Below, in pieces: positions 37,396-47,159 of a DNA stretch of 64,000 nt (position 1 is the first letter of the stretch; the number at the start of each line of letters is the position of its first letter). The translations under genes were made by a program, and so were the position numbers. This DNA is from Weeksella massiliensis (GTDB taxonomy: Bacteria; Bacteroidota; Bacteroidia; Flavobacteriales; Weeksellaceae): the NCBI GenBank assembly GCA_000751595.1, contig CCMH01000003.1, positions 1-64,000 on the forward strand. Direction: 5' to 3'. The notes under the pieces are model-generated. The model made no database searches. It had not been told where the DNA came from and was given only the letters and a program-made list of their open reading frames with translations.

Positions 37396-38040
37396 ATGTC
37401 GATTAATTCATTTTTCAAATTCTTTACGCCAAAGGACAAAACCTTTTTTCCGATTTTCGACGATGCATCTGCAAGTCTGATCGAGTTGGCCGAACAATTG
37501 CACGAATTGGTAAGTGTAAACCAAGAAGAGCGAGAAGATCATTTAGTAACGATTGCTAAATTGGAAACCAAAATAGAAGTGCTGACTCAGAAAACGAATA
37601 TCGAGCTGAGTAGAAACTTCATTACGCCTTTTGATCGTGAAGATATTTACAATCTTATCCGTTCGATAGATTATGTTGCCGATAATTTGAATGGCGCTGC
37701 AAACCGCATAAAAATTTATCAGGTAGAAAAAATCACCAAATCTATTCGTAAGTTGACCCAAGTAAACTTAGAAGCTTGTCAATTGATAGGAGAAGCGGTT
37801 TCTGATCTGAAAGAGCTGAGCAATATCCCAAGAATCTATGAGATTTGCGAACGCATCAATAAATTAGAAAACAAATCTGATCGTATTTTTGATAAAGCGG
37901 TAGAAGAAATTTTCGAAAACGAAACTGATCCTAAGAATATCATCAAGTACAAAGAAGTACTTTCTTCTCTAGAATCGGCAACAGACAAGTGCAAAAGCGT
38001 TGCCAACGTTTTACAAGCAATTGCCGTAAAATATTCTTAA
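37396..38040 (+). CDS. DUF47-family (PhoU-like) protein
   Basis: 214-residue all-helical protein (FFKFFTPKDKTFFPIFDDAS, LEACQLIGEAVSDLKEL), typical of DUF47 proteins found next to PiT transporters, where they are thought to regulate uptake. It ends 22 bp before a PiT gene; the two are probably an operon. Confidence 0.92.
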   Translation: MSINSFFKFFTPKDKTFFPIFDDASASLIELAEQLHELVSVNQEEREDHLVTIAKLETKIEVLTQKTNIELSRNFITPFDREDIYNLIRSIDYVADNLNGAANRIKIYQVEKITKSIRKLTQVNLEACQLIGEAVSDLKELSNIPRIYEICERINKLENKSDRIFDKAVEEIFENETDPKNIIKYKEVLSSLESATDKCKSVANVLQAIAVKYS

Positions 38041-38062
38041 GCTTAACTAAGTCACAAACTGT

Positions 38063-39175
38063 ATGGAAATTATCAATACGGTGATGCATCACATCACAGA
38101 TATGTTGACTTCGAGAGCAGGAATCATCCTTTTAGCGGTGATCGTTCTTTCGTTTGTTTTCGACTATATCAACGGTTTCCACGATGCTGCAAACTCTATT
38201 GCCACCATTGTTGCAACCAAAGTTCTCTCTCCATTCCAAGCTGTATTATGGGCAGCCGTTTGGAACTTCGCTGCGTATTTCATCTCGGTTTATTATATCG
38301 GAGAATTCAAAATCGGAAATACCATTGCCAAATCTGTCAGCGAAAACTTTATTACCTTAGAAGTTATCTTGGCCGGAATTATTGCTGCGATTTCTTGGAA
38401 TCTTTTAACCTGGAAATTCGGAATTCCGTCTTCTTCATCTCATACCTTAATTGGTGGATTCATCGGCTCTGCCCTCACCCACGCATACATGACAACAGGT
38501 TCTTTAGCCGGCGTTGTGGTATATGCCAAAGTAATTCCGATATTTTTATTCATCTTTTTAGCACCTTTTATCGGGATGATTATTGCAAGTATTCTCACTA
38601 TCTTGATTATGAATATTTGTAAAAATGCAAAACCTGCTCTAGCAGAATGGTGGTTCAAGAAACTACAATTGGTTTCTTCTGCCCTATTCTCCCTTGGACA
38701 CGGAATGAATGATGCCCAAAAAGTTATGGGTATAATCGGTGCAGCCGTAATTTACTACCACATGAACGTAGATTTCGATCCAGCGTATGTGCAAGCCGAA
38801 GACAAATTCCAATATTTCGTACAACATTGGGGTTGGGTACCCATCACATCATTTATTGTTATCGCTTGCGGAACAATGGCCGGCGGTTGGAAGATCATCA
38901 AAACCATGGGGTCTAAAATTACCAAAGTAACCCCATTAGAAGGAGTTGCCTCTGAAACTGCGGGTGCTATAACTCTTTACATCTCAGAAAACTTTGGGAT
39001 TCCGGTTTCTACAACCCACACCATCACCGGTTCTATTATCGGAGTTGGAATGGTAAAACGCGTATCAGCAGTTCGTTGGGGCGTAACCATCAGCCTTCTG
39101 TGGGCTTGGGTTCTTACGATTCCTATTTCAGCGATTGTTGCTGCAATCATTTATTTTATCATTAGTTTATTCTAA
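38063..39175 (+). CDS. PiT-family inorganic phosphate transporter
   Basis: 370 residues with about ten membrane helices and both PiT signatures: FDYINGFHDAANSIATIVAT near the N-terminus and SLGHGMNDAQKVMGIIGAA in the second half. It is the short standard form, lacking the C-terminal domain of the larger PiT gene 2 kb upstream. It imports phosphate with H+ or Na+ (family knowledge). Confidence 0.94.
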   Translation: MEIINTVMHHITDMLTSRAGIILLAVIVLSFVFDYINGFHDAANSIATIVATKVLSPFQAVLWAAVWNFAAYFISVYYIGEFKIGNTIAKSVSENFITLEVILAGIIAAISWNLLTWKFGIPSSSSHTLIGGFIGSALTHAYMTTGSLAGVVVYAKVIPIFLFIFLAPFIGMIIASILTILIMNICKNAKPALAEWWFKKLQLVSSALFSLGHGMNDAQKVMGIIGAAVIYYHMNVDFDPAYVQAEDKFQYFVQHWGWVPITSFIVIACGTMAGGWKIIKTMGSKITKVTPLEGVASETAGAITLYISENFGIPVSTTHTITGSIIGVGMVKRVSAVRWGVTISLLWAWVLTIPISAIVAAIIYFIISLF

Positions 39176-39220
39176 AATATTTCGGTAGGATGAAATACCT
39201 ATCCGAAAAAAATAACAACA

Positions 39221-39248
39221 AAAAAGACCGAAATTATTCGGTCTTTTT
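39221..39248. terminator. Bidirectional terminator
   Basis: Stem AAAAAGACCGAA/TTCGGTCTTTTT with a four-base loop, between the convergent PiT gene and the DUF3817 gene. A copy of the 12-bp motif (39179-39190) lies just before it. Confidence 0.88.
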
Positions 39249-39269
39249 TTATAGTACATTTTTAATATT

Positions 39270-39587
39270 CTAATTTTCCACAGTTTCTTCTTTCAATTGA
39301 TTTTTGTATCGTTTTCCTTCGATCAATCTTTTTTCCGCCCAAATCGTTCCACCCGGAATAATTGCCGAAACAAAAAAGATTCCGAAAATTTTCCAGTTCC
39401 AATTGTATTTTTCTTTCAAAATATACAAAATCACCACATAGGCAATAAACAACCCTCCGTGAATACGGCCGGTATGCGTAACCCAAGTCGGATCCTCGAA
39501 AATATATTTCATGGGCATCGCAACAAAAAATAATAATATCGCCGAAATAGCTTCTACAAATCCTACAACCTTAAATAATTTCAACAT
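39270..39587 (-). CDS. DUF3817-family small membrane protein
   Basis: 105 residues with three membrane helices; FVEAISAILLFFVAMPMKY and THTGRIHGGLFIAYVVIL are hallmarks of DUF3817 (YdzA-like). The charged C-terminal tail is probably cytoplasmic. Role unknown. Confidence 0.88.
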   Translation of the reverse strand: MLKLFKVVGFVEAISAILLFFVAMPMKYIFEDPTWVTHTGRIHGGLFIAYVVILYILKEKYNWNWKIFGIFFVSAIIPGGTIWAEKRLIEGKRYKNQLKEETVEN

Positions 39588-39694
39588 AGTTTTTTATAAA
39601 TTTGATCAAATATAATTGCTTTCTTTGGGTACAAAACTAACAAATATCTCTCAACTACATACTTAAAGTAAAGTTAACACGTTTGCTATTCATC

Positions 39695-41341
39695 ATGATT
39701 CGATTGTTTTCTCTTCTTGCATTTGTTTTTTGCTTTTTAGCGTGCTATTTTCTTGGCGCACAAACTCAACAAACGTATCTGTTTTATGATGTACATTCAT
39801 CAACAGAAAAACCACTTTTCAAGAAAAATATCGAATCAGAAAAATGGCAACCTACCCTCGATTCACTTGTGCAAATCGGCTATTATACCTTGCAATTGGA
39901 TTCGGTAATCGATCAGAAAATTTATCTGAATCGCGGAAAACTTTATCAAAATATTTGGGTAAAAAACAATGAATTATTTCAAAACAAAAACGATTATTTT
40001 CCTACCAAAAACCTCGATTCGATAATTGCACATTTCAACCAAAAAGAAGTGGACGAAGGTCGAATTTTTTCGAGTATTGTGGTAGAAAGTAAAGGATTTT
40101 CGAACAATGAATTACGGGTAGAATTGCACCGAAAACAAGTCAAAACAAGGACAATTGATGGCGTAAAATTGATTGGCTACGAAAAAATGTCGCGAGGATT
40201 TATCAAACATCAACTGCAAATTCGAACAGGCGAAACTTTCCGAGAAGAAAAATTAATAGCAATCCAAAATCAAATTCGTCAAAACCAATGGATTCGCGAA
40301 ACCCGCTCACCCAACGTATTGTACCAAGAAGATTCTACGTATATTTATCTGTACACCGAAAAAGTAAAAGCAAATATTTTCGATGGGATTATTGGTTTTG
40401 GGACAGACGAAGAAGGCAAATTTAGGATGAATGGAAATCTTAGCCTCGAACTGAATAACAATTTCAATGCGATGGAACAAATTCGCCTCAATTGGATCGG
40501 GACAGCAGATAAAAATACAACACTTGATATTCGACTAAAATTCCCTTATCTTTTTGGTAGCCGTGTGGGAAGTGAAACCAATTTCAAACTCTTCAAACAA
40601 GATAGTGTATTCGTCAACACACATCTGCACGAAAGAATCTTCTACCAAATAACTCCACAATCGAATATTGGGATTAATTTGGGCGTGCAATCGTCTAATT
40701 TTGTTCTCGAAGAATATCCGTTAATTGCCGCGAATTACGATGATTATCAGAAAACATATTTTGGTTTGAGTTATGATTATTTTCAAGGAACGGAAGAAGC
40801 CATTTTAGAAGGAAAACAACGTTTGTATGCGGTGGTAAATTCGATCCGAAAAAAAGAAAAAAACTATTCGCCCGATTATCAAGTCGAAAACCAAACGAGC
40901 AATCAATACGAAGTTGGGCTGGAAACCTATCGCTTGTTTCATCTCGGAAAAAAACATTACCTGAAAGGTGGATTTAACTTTTATGGATTGTTCGACAAAT
41001 CGGATCATTTTGCAGAAAATGAACTTTACCGAATCGGCGGTTTTGGATCTATTCGAGGTTTTAATGAAGAAAGTATCACCGCAAATCTCTATGCAACGGT
41101 TTCTGCAGAATATCGTTTCGTTCCGAACGAAGCCTTTTATATCGCGCTTTTTAGTGATTACGGCAGCATACAAAATAAACGTATGGACGTGCAAACCAAT
41201 CTTTTGAGTTTCGGGACAGGAATTGCTTTTCTTACCAAATTAGGAATTTTCAATATGAATTATGCTGTTGGAAAAACCGGGAATCTACCTTTTGACTTCA
41301 AAGATTCTAAAATCCATTTTGGGATTATCAGTAAGTTTTAA
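39695..41341 (+). CDS. Outer-membrane beta-barrel protein of the Omp85/BamA-like family
   Basis: 548 residues from ATG 39695; the longer frame starts at a TTG. A signal peptide (MIRLFSLLAFVFCFLACYF, cleavage at LGA-Q) is followed by a POTRA-like region (GVKLIGYEKMSRGFIKHQLQ) and a C-terminal barrel with YRIGGFGSIRGFNEESI, the RGF motif of Omp85 proteins. The last residue is Phe (IHFGIISKF), as in barrel proteins. It is too short to be BamA itself; a transport or assembly role is possible. Confidence 0.8.
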   Translation: MIRLFSLLAFVFCFLACYFLGAQTQQTYLFYDVHSSTEKPLFKKNIESEKWQPTLDSLVQIGYYTLQLDSVIDQKIYLNRGKLYQNIWVKNNELFQNKNDYFPTKNLDSIIAHFNQKEVDEGRIFSSIVVESKGFSNNELRVELHRKQVKTRTIDGVKLIGYEKMSRGFIKHQLQIRTGETFREEKLIAIQNQIRQNQWIRETRSPNVLYQEDSTYIYLYTEKVKANIFDGIIGFGTDEEGKFRMNGNLSLELNNNFNAMEQIRLNWIGTADKNTTLDIRLKFPYLFGSRVGSETNFKLFKQDSVFVNTHLHERIFYQITPQSNIGINLGVQSSNFVLEEYPLIAANYDDYQKTYFGLSYDYFQGTEEAILEGKQRLYAVVNSIRKKEKNYSPDYQVENQTSNQYEVGLETYRLFHLGKKHYLKGGFNFYGLFDKSDHFAENELYRIGGFGSIRGFNEESITANLYATVSAEYRFVPNEAFYIALFSDYGSIQNKRMDVQTNLLSFGTGIAFLTKLGIFNMNYAVGKTGNLPFDFKDSKIHFGIISKF

Positions 41342-41413
41342 TTTTTTTATAAATTTTACCATAAAGCTCTAAAAAAACTCTAATTTGCTGAAAAATTAAA
41401 AAGAATAAGCATC

Positions 41414-42604
41414 ATGAAAAAATTTATTCTATCGCTTGTAGTTCTTGCTTCTACAGTAAGTTTTTCTACACCATTACAAGCGCAGGACGACTTAGTCAAC
41501 TCTCTAAAAAATCACGCGAGCGAAAATAGTCAAGCGTCTTTTCAATTTACCGAAATCATCAATTTGGCCAAAATGCCAGTTCAGAACCAAGCTTCTTCGG
41601 GGACTTGTTGGTCGTATTCGGGGAATTCATTTATCGAATCGGAAATGATCAGAATGGGAAAAAATCCTATCCAATTATCTCAAATTTTCACTGCAAGAAA
41701 TGCTTACATGGATCGCGCAAAACAATATGTTCGTTTGCATGGAGGTATGTCGTTGGGTGAAGGTGGAGTTTTCCATGATGTGATGCGGGTTTATGAACAA
41801 TACGGCGCTGTGCCACAAGAAGCCTATATGGGCTTGAATTATGGGACAAACCAAAATCAGTTTGGAGAAATGAGCGCTGCAATGGAAGGCTTTCTGAACG
41901 GAATTGTAAAAAATCCGAATGGGAAATTAACTCCTGCTTGGACATCTGCTTATGCCGGAATTTTAGATGCTTATCTTGGGAAGTATCCTGCCAACTTCGA
42001 GTACGAAGGAAAACGTTATACCCCAAAAACTTTTGCTCAAGAACGTGTCGGAATTCAACCACAAGATTATTTAGCAATTTCATCGTTTAAAGCTTATCCA
42101 TATTATCAGCAATTCATCCTACCAATCCCTGACAATTGGGCTTTGGGTGAATATTGGAATGTACCGTTGAAAGAAATCACACCGATTATCGACAATGCCT
42201 TGAAAAATGGTTTCACTGTTGCTTGGGCGCAAGATGTGTCGGAAAAATCTTTTAGTTGGAAAAATGGAATCGCTTATGTGCCCGAAAAAAACTTTGCTGA
42301 TATGAGTGAAGTCGAACGCAAAGAAATGTTCAATGGGCCTAAACCCGAACGCACCATTACCGAAGATATGCGCCAAGAAGCATTCGATAATTACGAAACC
42401 ACCGACGATCACGGAATGCATATTGTTGGTTTGGCCAAAGACCAAAACGGAAAAGAATATTATATCATCCGCAATTCTTGGGGAACAAGCAACGATTATA
42501 AAGGATATATGTACGTAACCAAAGCGTACGTAGAATACAAAACGTTGAATATTTTGGTGCATAAAGATGCTGTGCCAAAAGCAATCCGAGCGAAACTGAA
42601 ATAA
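41414..42604 (+). CDS. C1-family cysteine peptidase (bleomycin hydrolase/PepC-like), secreted
   Basis: 396 residues with a Sec signal (MKKFILSLVVLASTVSFST). Papain-type catalytic residues are present: Gln59 and Cys65 in NQASSGTCWSYSG, the His of the HGMHIVGL segment (about 333) and Asn354 in RNSWGTS. The C-terminus ends ...RAKLK. The family are aminopeptidases; here the signal peptide suggests a periplasmic location, unlike the cytosolic PepC. It follows the Omp85-like gene by about 70 bp. Confidence 0.9.
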   Translation: MKKFILSLVVLASTVSFSTPLQAQDDLVNSLKNHASENSQASFQFTEIINLAKMPVQNQASSGTCWSYSGNSFIESEMIRMGKNPIQLSQIFTARNAYMDRAKQYVRLHGGMSLGEGGVFHDVMRVYEQYGAVPQEAYMGLNYGTNQNQFGEMSAAMEGFLNGIVKNPNGKLTPAWTSAYAGILDAYLGKYPANFEYEGKRYTPKTFAQERVGIQPQDYLAISSFKAYPYYQQFILPIPDNWALGEYWNVPLKEITPIIDNALKNGFTVAWAQDVSEKSFSWKNGIAYVPEKNFADMSEVERKEMFNGPKPERTITEDMRQEAFDNYETTDDHGMHIVGLAKDQNGKEYYIIRNSWGTSNDYKGYMYVTKAYVEYKTLNILVHKDAVPKAIRAKLK

Positions 42605-42615
42605 ATTTCGACCTT

Positions 42616-42659
42616 CTTTTCTATACTAACCCACACATATTTGCGTTAGTATAGAAAAG
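42616..42659. repeat. Perfect 15-bp inverted repeat with a -7-like box in the loop
   Basis: CTTTTCTATACTAAC is repeated in inverted form (GTTAGTATAGAAAAG) around a 14-base loop that contains CATATTTG, one base from the -7 consensus. It could be the terminator of the peptidase gene, an operator over the promoter of the next lipoprotein, or both. Confidence 0.75.
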
Positions 42660-42696
42660 TTGAACAATAACAATCAAAATATAACGAAGAAAACCC

Positions 42697-43434
42697 ATGA
42701 AAAATTATGCTATTTTAACGCTATTAGCACTTTCTTTTTTCGGACTGAATGCTTGTAATAGTGATGATGATGCTGGAGAAAACTCATCGCCGCAAACCAA
42801 TCTTATGCCTCAAAAATTTACCTATGCTGGTAAAGGGTCGGAGATTTTTATGTATAATAATGATAAAAACATTACGAAATATACCTACAATGTTGGCGAC
42901 GAATTCTACCAATATTCTTTTACTTACATTAACCAAAAATTGGCCAATGTTATTTATGAAGATCTGAATAATCCTAAGAAAGAATACATTGTTTACTACG
43001 AAAGCGAAGGAACCATAAAAATTGAGGAAAAAGAAAACAATGCAGTTGTCGAAACCAATTATCTAAAAATCAATTCTGACGGAAGTTTGCGTGGTGATCT
43101 AGAAGGCAATAGTTTCACTTATTCGGGCAGAAACTTATCGAATTGGATTGCTGATGGAGTTGTGAAATTATCGTTTGATTATTATACCGATCAAGCATCA
43201 TACTTCAGAAATGTACGTACACCATCTTGGGTCTTTACGTTCTTTAATTTGCATACCTTGGCCAAAAATAAAAATCAGCTAAAATCGTACAAAGAAGAAA
43301 ATGGAACATTGACCAATTTTACGTATAGCGATTTTCAAATCGAGAATTTTCCAAGAAATATAGATATTTCAAAATCGAATACCGATGAAGTTGAAGCGGT
43401 AAAAGTTACTTACACGCCAACAACTCCCAACTAA
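42697..43434 (+). CDS. Surface lipoprotein of unknown function
   Basis: 245 residues. Lipoprotein signal MKNYAILTLLALSFFGLNAC, and after the Cys comes NSDDDAGEN, a strong flavobacterial surface-export signal (S(D/E)n). The mature part has YTYNVGDEFYQYSF-like beta repeats, suggesting a beta-rich fold such as a DUF4595-like or similar domain (uncertain). It may be exposed on the cell surface. Confidence 0.75.
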   Translation: MKNYAILTLLALSFFGLNACNSDDDAGENSSPQTNLMPQKFTYAGKGSEIFMYNNDKNITKYTYNVGDEFYQYSFTYINQKLANVIYEDLNNPKKEYIVYYESEGTIKIEEKENNAVVETNYLKINSDGSLRGDLEGNSFTYSGRNLSNWIADGVVKLSFDYYTDQASYFRNVRTPSWVFTFFNLHTLAKNKNQLKSYKEENGTLTNFTYSDFQIENFPRNIDISKSNTDEVEAVKVTYTPTTPN

Positions 43435-43456
43435 TTCGTGACGGAACTACACATAA

Positions 43457-43488
43457 AAAATACGCCGAACAAATGTTCGGCGTATTTT
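43457..43488. terminator. Bidirectional terminator
   Basis: Stem AAAATACGCCGAACA/TGTTCGGCGTATTTT, 15 bp and perfect, two-base loop. It separates the plus-strand lipoprotein from convergent adk. Confidence 0.9.
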
Positions 43489-43509
43489 ATTTTCTAAATA
43501 AAGGTGAAA

Positions 43510-44100
43510 TTAATTTTCTTTGATCATTGCTTCGTTAATAGCAACAATCAACTTTTCGGTGATTTCATCAATCTCTCCTACTCCATTAATTTCTACCCAT
43601 TTTCCTTGTGCCTTATAATGTTTAGCAACTTCGGCAGTTTTGGTATAATATTCTGTGATGCGATGACGGATAACATCTTCGTCTACATCATCTGCACGAC
43701 CACTTGTTTTTCCTCTCTCTAGAAGGCGTTGTACCAAGATTTCATCATCAACAACCAACGCAACAGTAACCGTTACTTCATCGTTGAATTTTTCGGCTAA
43801 AATTTTGTCCAATGCAACCGCTTGTGAAGTTGTGCGTGGATAACCATCGAAAATATATCCGTTCGGACTTTTTCCTTTATCCAACTCATCACTGAGCATT
43901 TGGGTTGTAATTTCGTCTGGCACCAAACTACCTTTGTCCATGTATGCACGAACTTTTTTCCCTAAATCTGTTTCATTTTTTAGGTTATAACGGAATAAAT
44001 CTCCGGTAGAGATTTGTGGGGTTTGGTATTTTTGCTCTAAAAATTTTGCTTGTGTTCCCTTCCCGCTTCCTGGAGGTCCGAACAATACAATGTTTAGCAT
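43510..44100 (-). CDS. adk: Adenylate kinase
   Basis: 196 residues. P-loop GPPGSGKGTQAK, the AMP-binding FDGYPRTTSQAVAL and the LID region ERGKTSGRADDVDEDV. The short LID without zinc-binding Cys marks the short form. Interconverts ATP, AMP and ADP. It follows hpt by 21 bp. Confidence 0.97.
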   Translation of the reverse strand: MLNIVLFGPPGSGKGTQAKFLEQKYQTPQISTGDLFRYNLKNETDLGKKVRAYMDKGSLVPDEITTQMLSDELDKGKSPNGYIFDGYPRTTSQAVALDKILAEKFNDEVTVTVALVVDDEILVQRLLERGKTSGRADDVDEDVIRHRITEYYTKTAEVAKHYKAQGKWVEINGVGEIDEITEKLIVAINEAMIKEN

Positions 44101-44121
44101 TTTTGAGTGTTTATTATGATT

Positions 44122-44658
44122 TTACGATTTTATTTGATAAATATCTGGAAGATTTCGACCATATCCGTCAAAATCTAATCCATAACCGACAACAAATTTG
44201 TCTGGAATAGAAAGGCCAACTAAATCGACCTCTAAATCTTTTTTATACGCTTCGGGTTTGAAGAGTAAGGTAGCAATTTTCAAAGACTTAACCTTTTTAT
44301 CTGTCAGAATTTTATGCAACTCTACCAAAGTATTTCCGGTGTCCACGATATCTTCTAAAATAATCACGTGTCTTCCTTCTACCGAAATCGGAATGTCCAT
44401 TTGGATTTTCACTTTTCCGGTTGTTTCAGTGCCTTCGTACGAGGTAAGTTTTAAGAAAGAAATTTCACATTCACCTGGATAATGTTTTAGAAAATCACTC
44501 ATAAACATTACTACGCCATTCAATACACCAATAAATACAGGAACTTCGTCTTTGTATTCGTCATGAATTTTGTTGGCCATATTGATAATGGCATGTTCTA
44601 TTTCTTCGAATGCTATGTAGGGAATAAATTTTTTCCCGTGTATTTCAATTTCTTTCAT
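44122..44658 (-). CDS. hpt: Hypoxanthine phosphoribosyltransferase
   Basis: 178 residues. PRPP-binding motif VIILEDIVDTGNTL and VFIGVLNGVVMFMSDFLKH; purine salvage of hypoxanthine and guanine. It has a -7-like TATATTTG at 44673-44680, just upstream, and is likely co-transcribed with adk. Confidence 0.95.
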   Translation of the reverse strand: MKEIEIHGKKFIPYIAFEEIEHAIINMANKIHDEYKDEVPVFIGVLNGVVMFMSDFLKHYPGECEISFLKLTSYEGTETTGKVKIQMDIPISVEGRHVIILEDIVDTGNTLVELHKILTDKKVKSLKIATLLFKPEAYKKDLEVDLVGLSIPDKFVVGYGLDFDGYGRNLPDIYQIKS

Positions 44659-44719
44659 AGATATTACAAGTTCAAATATACTATTTTGAATATTTTAAAT
44701 AAAATTTATCTTAATTTAA

Positions 44720-46087
44720 TTAAATCGTCATCGAGAAAATTCTCGTTTCCGGTGCATTTCTCAACAAGTGTAAATCGAACGCCATGCACACATTTCGTAC
44801 AAACGGACGTCCTTTTTCGTTAACGATAAGTTCGTTTTCTTTTATTTCGATCAAACCATCATTCACCATATCTTCTAACAAAGAAAGCGATTGAGATAAA
44901 CCGTCGAATTTCTGTTCAGGATTCTCCCAAGAGGTTTGCAAATTACACATCAAATTCAAGATATGCTGACGAACAACTAGGTCCTCACCGGTTAGGATAT
45001 GTCCTTTGAAAACCGACAATTCTCCCCGATTAATTGACGCTTCGTACTCTTCTACTGTTTTCTCATTTTGTGCAAAACTGTACCATGAATCGCTAATAGA
45101 CGAAACACCCAAACCAACCATTAGTTTTGTTTTGGATGAAGAATATCCCATAAAATTTCGGTGCAAGGTATGATTTTTCATCGATTGATACATCGAATCA
45201 TGCTCCAAAGCAAAGTGATCCATTCCGATTTCGAAATAGCCCATATCTTCGAACATTATTTTACCTTCTTCATACAAAGCTCTTTTCAATTCTGGCGATG
45301 GTAGGTCTTCATCATGGAAACCCCTTTGACCAACACCTTTTATCCAAGGCACATGCGCATAACTATAAAAAGAAATTCGATCCGGATTCAACGCTTTGGT
45401 TAGTTGAATAGTTTCGATCATACCGTCCATTGTCTGGTGAGGCAATCCGAAAATCAAATCATGAGAAACCGATGTAAATCCTATTTCTCGTGCTTCTTCG
45501 GTTGCTTTTTTCACCGCCTCGAAAGGTTGTACTCGATTGATGGCTTTTTGCACTTTTGGGTCATAATCTTGTACTCCGTAAGAAATTCTTTTAAAACCTA
45601 AATCGAACAAAACTTGCAAATGTTCTTTGGTGGTATTGTTTGGATGACCTTCTAAACTGAACTCGTGACCTTCTGCTACATCGGCATATTCGAAGATTCC
45701 GTCGATTAATTTCTTCAGATTATCAGGTGAAAAGAATGTTGGTGTTCCTCCACCCAAATGAATTTCTTTAATTTTCGGTCGTGATGAAAACAGCTCCACA
45801 TACATTTTCCATTCTTTGAGAACAGTATCTATGTAGGGCATTTCTACCGAATGTTGTTTGGTAATCCGTTTATTGCACGCACAAAATGTACAAAGTGATT
45901 CGCAAAAAGGTAAATGGATATAAATCGAGATTCCTTCTTCTTCATTACTTTCATCAAAAGCGCGCTGAAAAGTTTCTATCCAGCCTTGTTTGGTAAAGCC
46001 ATCATTGTCCCAAAACGGAACGGTAGGATAACTTGTATAACGAGGTCCTGGAATATTATATTTTTGAATTAAATTATTCATTTTCAA
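44720..46087 (-). CDS. hemN: Oxygen-independent coproporphyrinogen III oxidase
   Basis: 455 residues, radical-SAM. The cluster motif is seen as PFCESLCTFCACNKR (CxxxCxxCxC form typical of HemN). IHLGGGTPTF and FSLEGHPNNTTKEHL follow. Converts coproporphyrinogen III to protoporphyrinogen IX without oxygen. The first residues MKMNN give two possible starts. Confidence 0.96.
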   Translation of the reverse strand: MKMNNLIQKYNIPGPRYTSYPTVPFWDNDGFTKQGWIETFQRAFDESNEEEGISIYIHLPFCESLCTFCACNKRITKQHSVEMPYIDTVLKEWKMYVELFSSRPKIKEIHLGGGTPTFFSPDNLKKLIDGIFEYADVAEGHEFSLEGHPNNTTKEHLQVLFDLGFKRISYGVQDYDPKVQKAINRVQPFEAVKKATEEAREIGFTSVSHDLIFGLPHQTMDGMIETIQLTKALNPDRISFYSYAHVPWIKGVGQRGFHDEDLPSPELKRALYEEGKIMFEDMGYFEIGMDHFALEHDSMYQSMKNHTLHRNFMGYSSSKTKLMVGLGVSSISDSWYSFAQNEKTVEEYEASINRGELSVFKGHILTGEDLVVRQHILNLMCNLQTSWENPEQKFDGLSQSLSLLEDMVNDGLIEIKENELIVNEKGRPFVRNVCMAFDLHLLRNAPETRIFSMTI

Positions 46088-46271
46088 TATTTTCTATCAC
46101 ATTCATTTAGTAAAAAATCGTACATAAACAGAAAAAAGTTTCAATCTTCTTGTTTTTCTGTTCATTATTCTATTTTATAAAATCAATCCAAAAAAAATCC
46201 TATCCATAAAAAAACTAAATAAGCTTTTTCTATTTTTCGGATAGTTAAGTGATTGGATGAAGATTATTATG

Positions 46272-47081
46272 TTATAAAATTGCTTGACGAATTCTTACCA
46301 ATTTTGTCAATAGTCCTTCTAATAAATCTAATTGCAACATATTCGCACCATCACTTTTTGCACATTTTGGGTCAGGATGCGTTTCTATAAATAAGCCATC
46401 TGCACCAACTGCAATTCCTGCTTTGGCAATGGTTTCAATCAGTTCTGGTTTTCCGCCAGTTACGCCCGAAGCTTGATTCGGTTGTTGCAGAGAATGCGTG
46501 ATATCTAAAATTACCGGTGCATAATTTTGCATCACCGGAATTCCACGATAATCAACAACCAAATCTCCATACCCCAACATCGTTCCACGCTCGATAATCG
46601 CAACATTTTGATTATCTGAATCGGTTACTTTTTCTACCGGAAACTTCATTGATTCTGGCGAAAGAAACTGTCCTTTTTTCAGGGTAACATGTTTGCCTGT
46701 TTTTGCTGCAGCAACTACTAAATCGGTCTGACGGACCAAAAATGCCGGAATCTGCAAAACGTCTACATATTCGGCAGCCATTTCTGCATGCCAAGGCTCG
46801 TGAATATCGGTGGTCGTCGGAATATCGAAAGTTTCACCAACTTTACGAATAATTTCTAACGCTTTTTCATCACCAATTCCAGTAAAACTATCAATACGAG
46901 AACGATTTGCTTTCTTAAAAGAACCCTTGAAAATATACGGAATCGATAAATTATCGGTCACTTCTACTACTTTTTCGGCAATACGAAGCGCCATCGATTC
47001 ATCTTCTATCGCGCAAGGACCTGCAATTAGAAAAAAATTCGGTGAATCTTTATGTTTGATTTTTGATAAAGTCGCTATCAT
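46272..47081 (-). CDS. kdsA: 3-deoxy-8-phosphooctulonate synthase (KDO8P synthase)
   Basis: Condenses arabinose-5-phosphate and PEP for the Kdo of LPS. Motifs: FLIAGPCAIEDESMAL, GSFKKANRSRIDSFTGIG, DIHEPWHAEMA, and LFIETHPDPKCAKSDGANM near the C-terminus. The preferred start is MIATLSK at 47081; the longer frame to 47108 reads over the -7 boxes (47087-47094 TAAATTTG, 47097-47104 TAATTTTG). The shorter box would give an almost leaderless mRNA. Confidence 0.96.
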   Translation of the reverse strand: MIATLSKIKHKDSPNFFLIAGPCAIEDESMALRIAEKVVEVTDNLSIPYIFKGSFKKANRSRIDSFTGIGDEKALEIIRKVGETFDIPTTTDIHEPWHAEMAAEYVDVLQIPAFLVRQTDLVVAAAKTGKHVTLKKGQFLSPESMKFPVEKVTDSDNQNVAIIERGTMLGYGDLVVDYRGIPVMQNYAPVILDITHSLQQPNQASGVTGGKPELIETIAKAGIAVGADGLFIETHPDPKCAKSDGANMLQLDLLEGLLTKLVRIRQAIL

Positions 47082-47159
47082 AAGTGCAAATTTACGCAAA
47101 ATTACCAACTTATTTTTTATAATTTTGCCTATACTTTATCATTCTTATTTATTGTCTGT

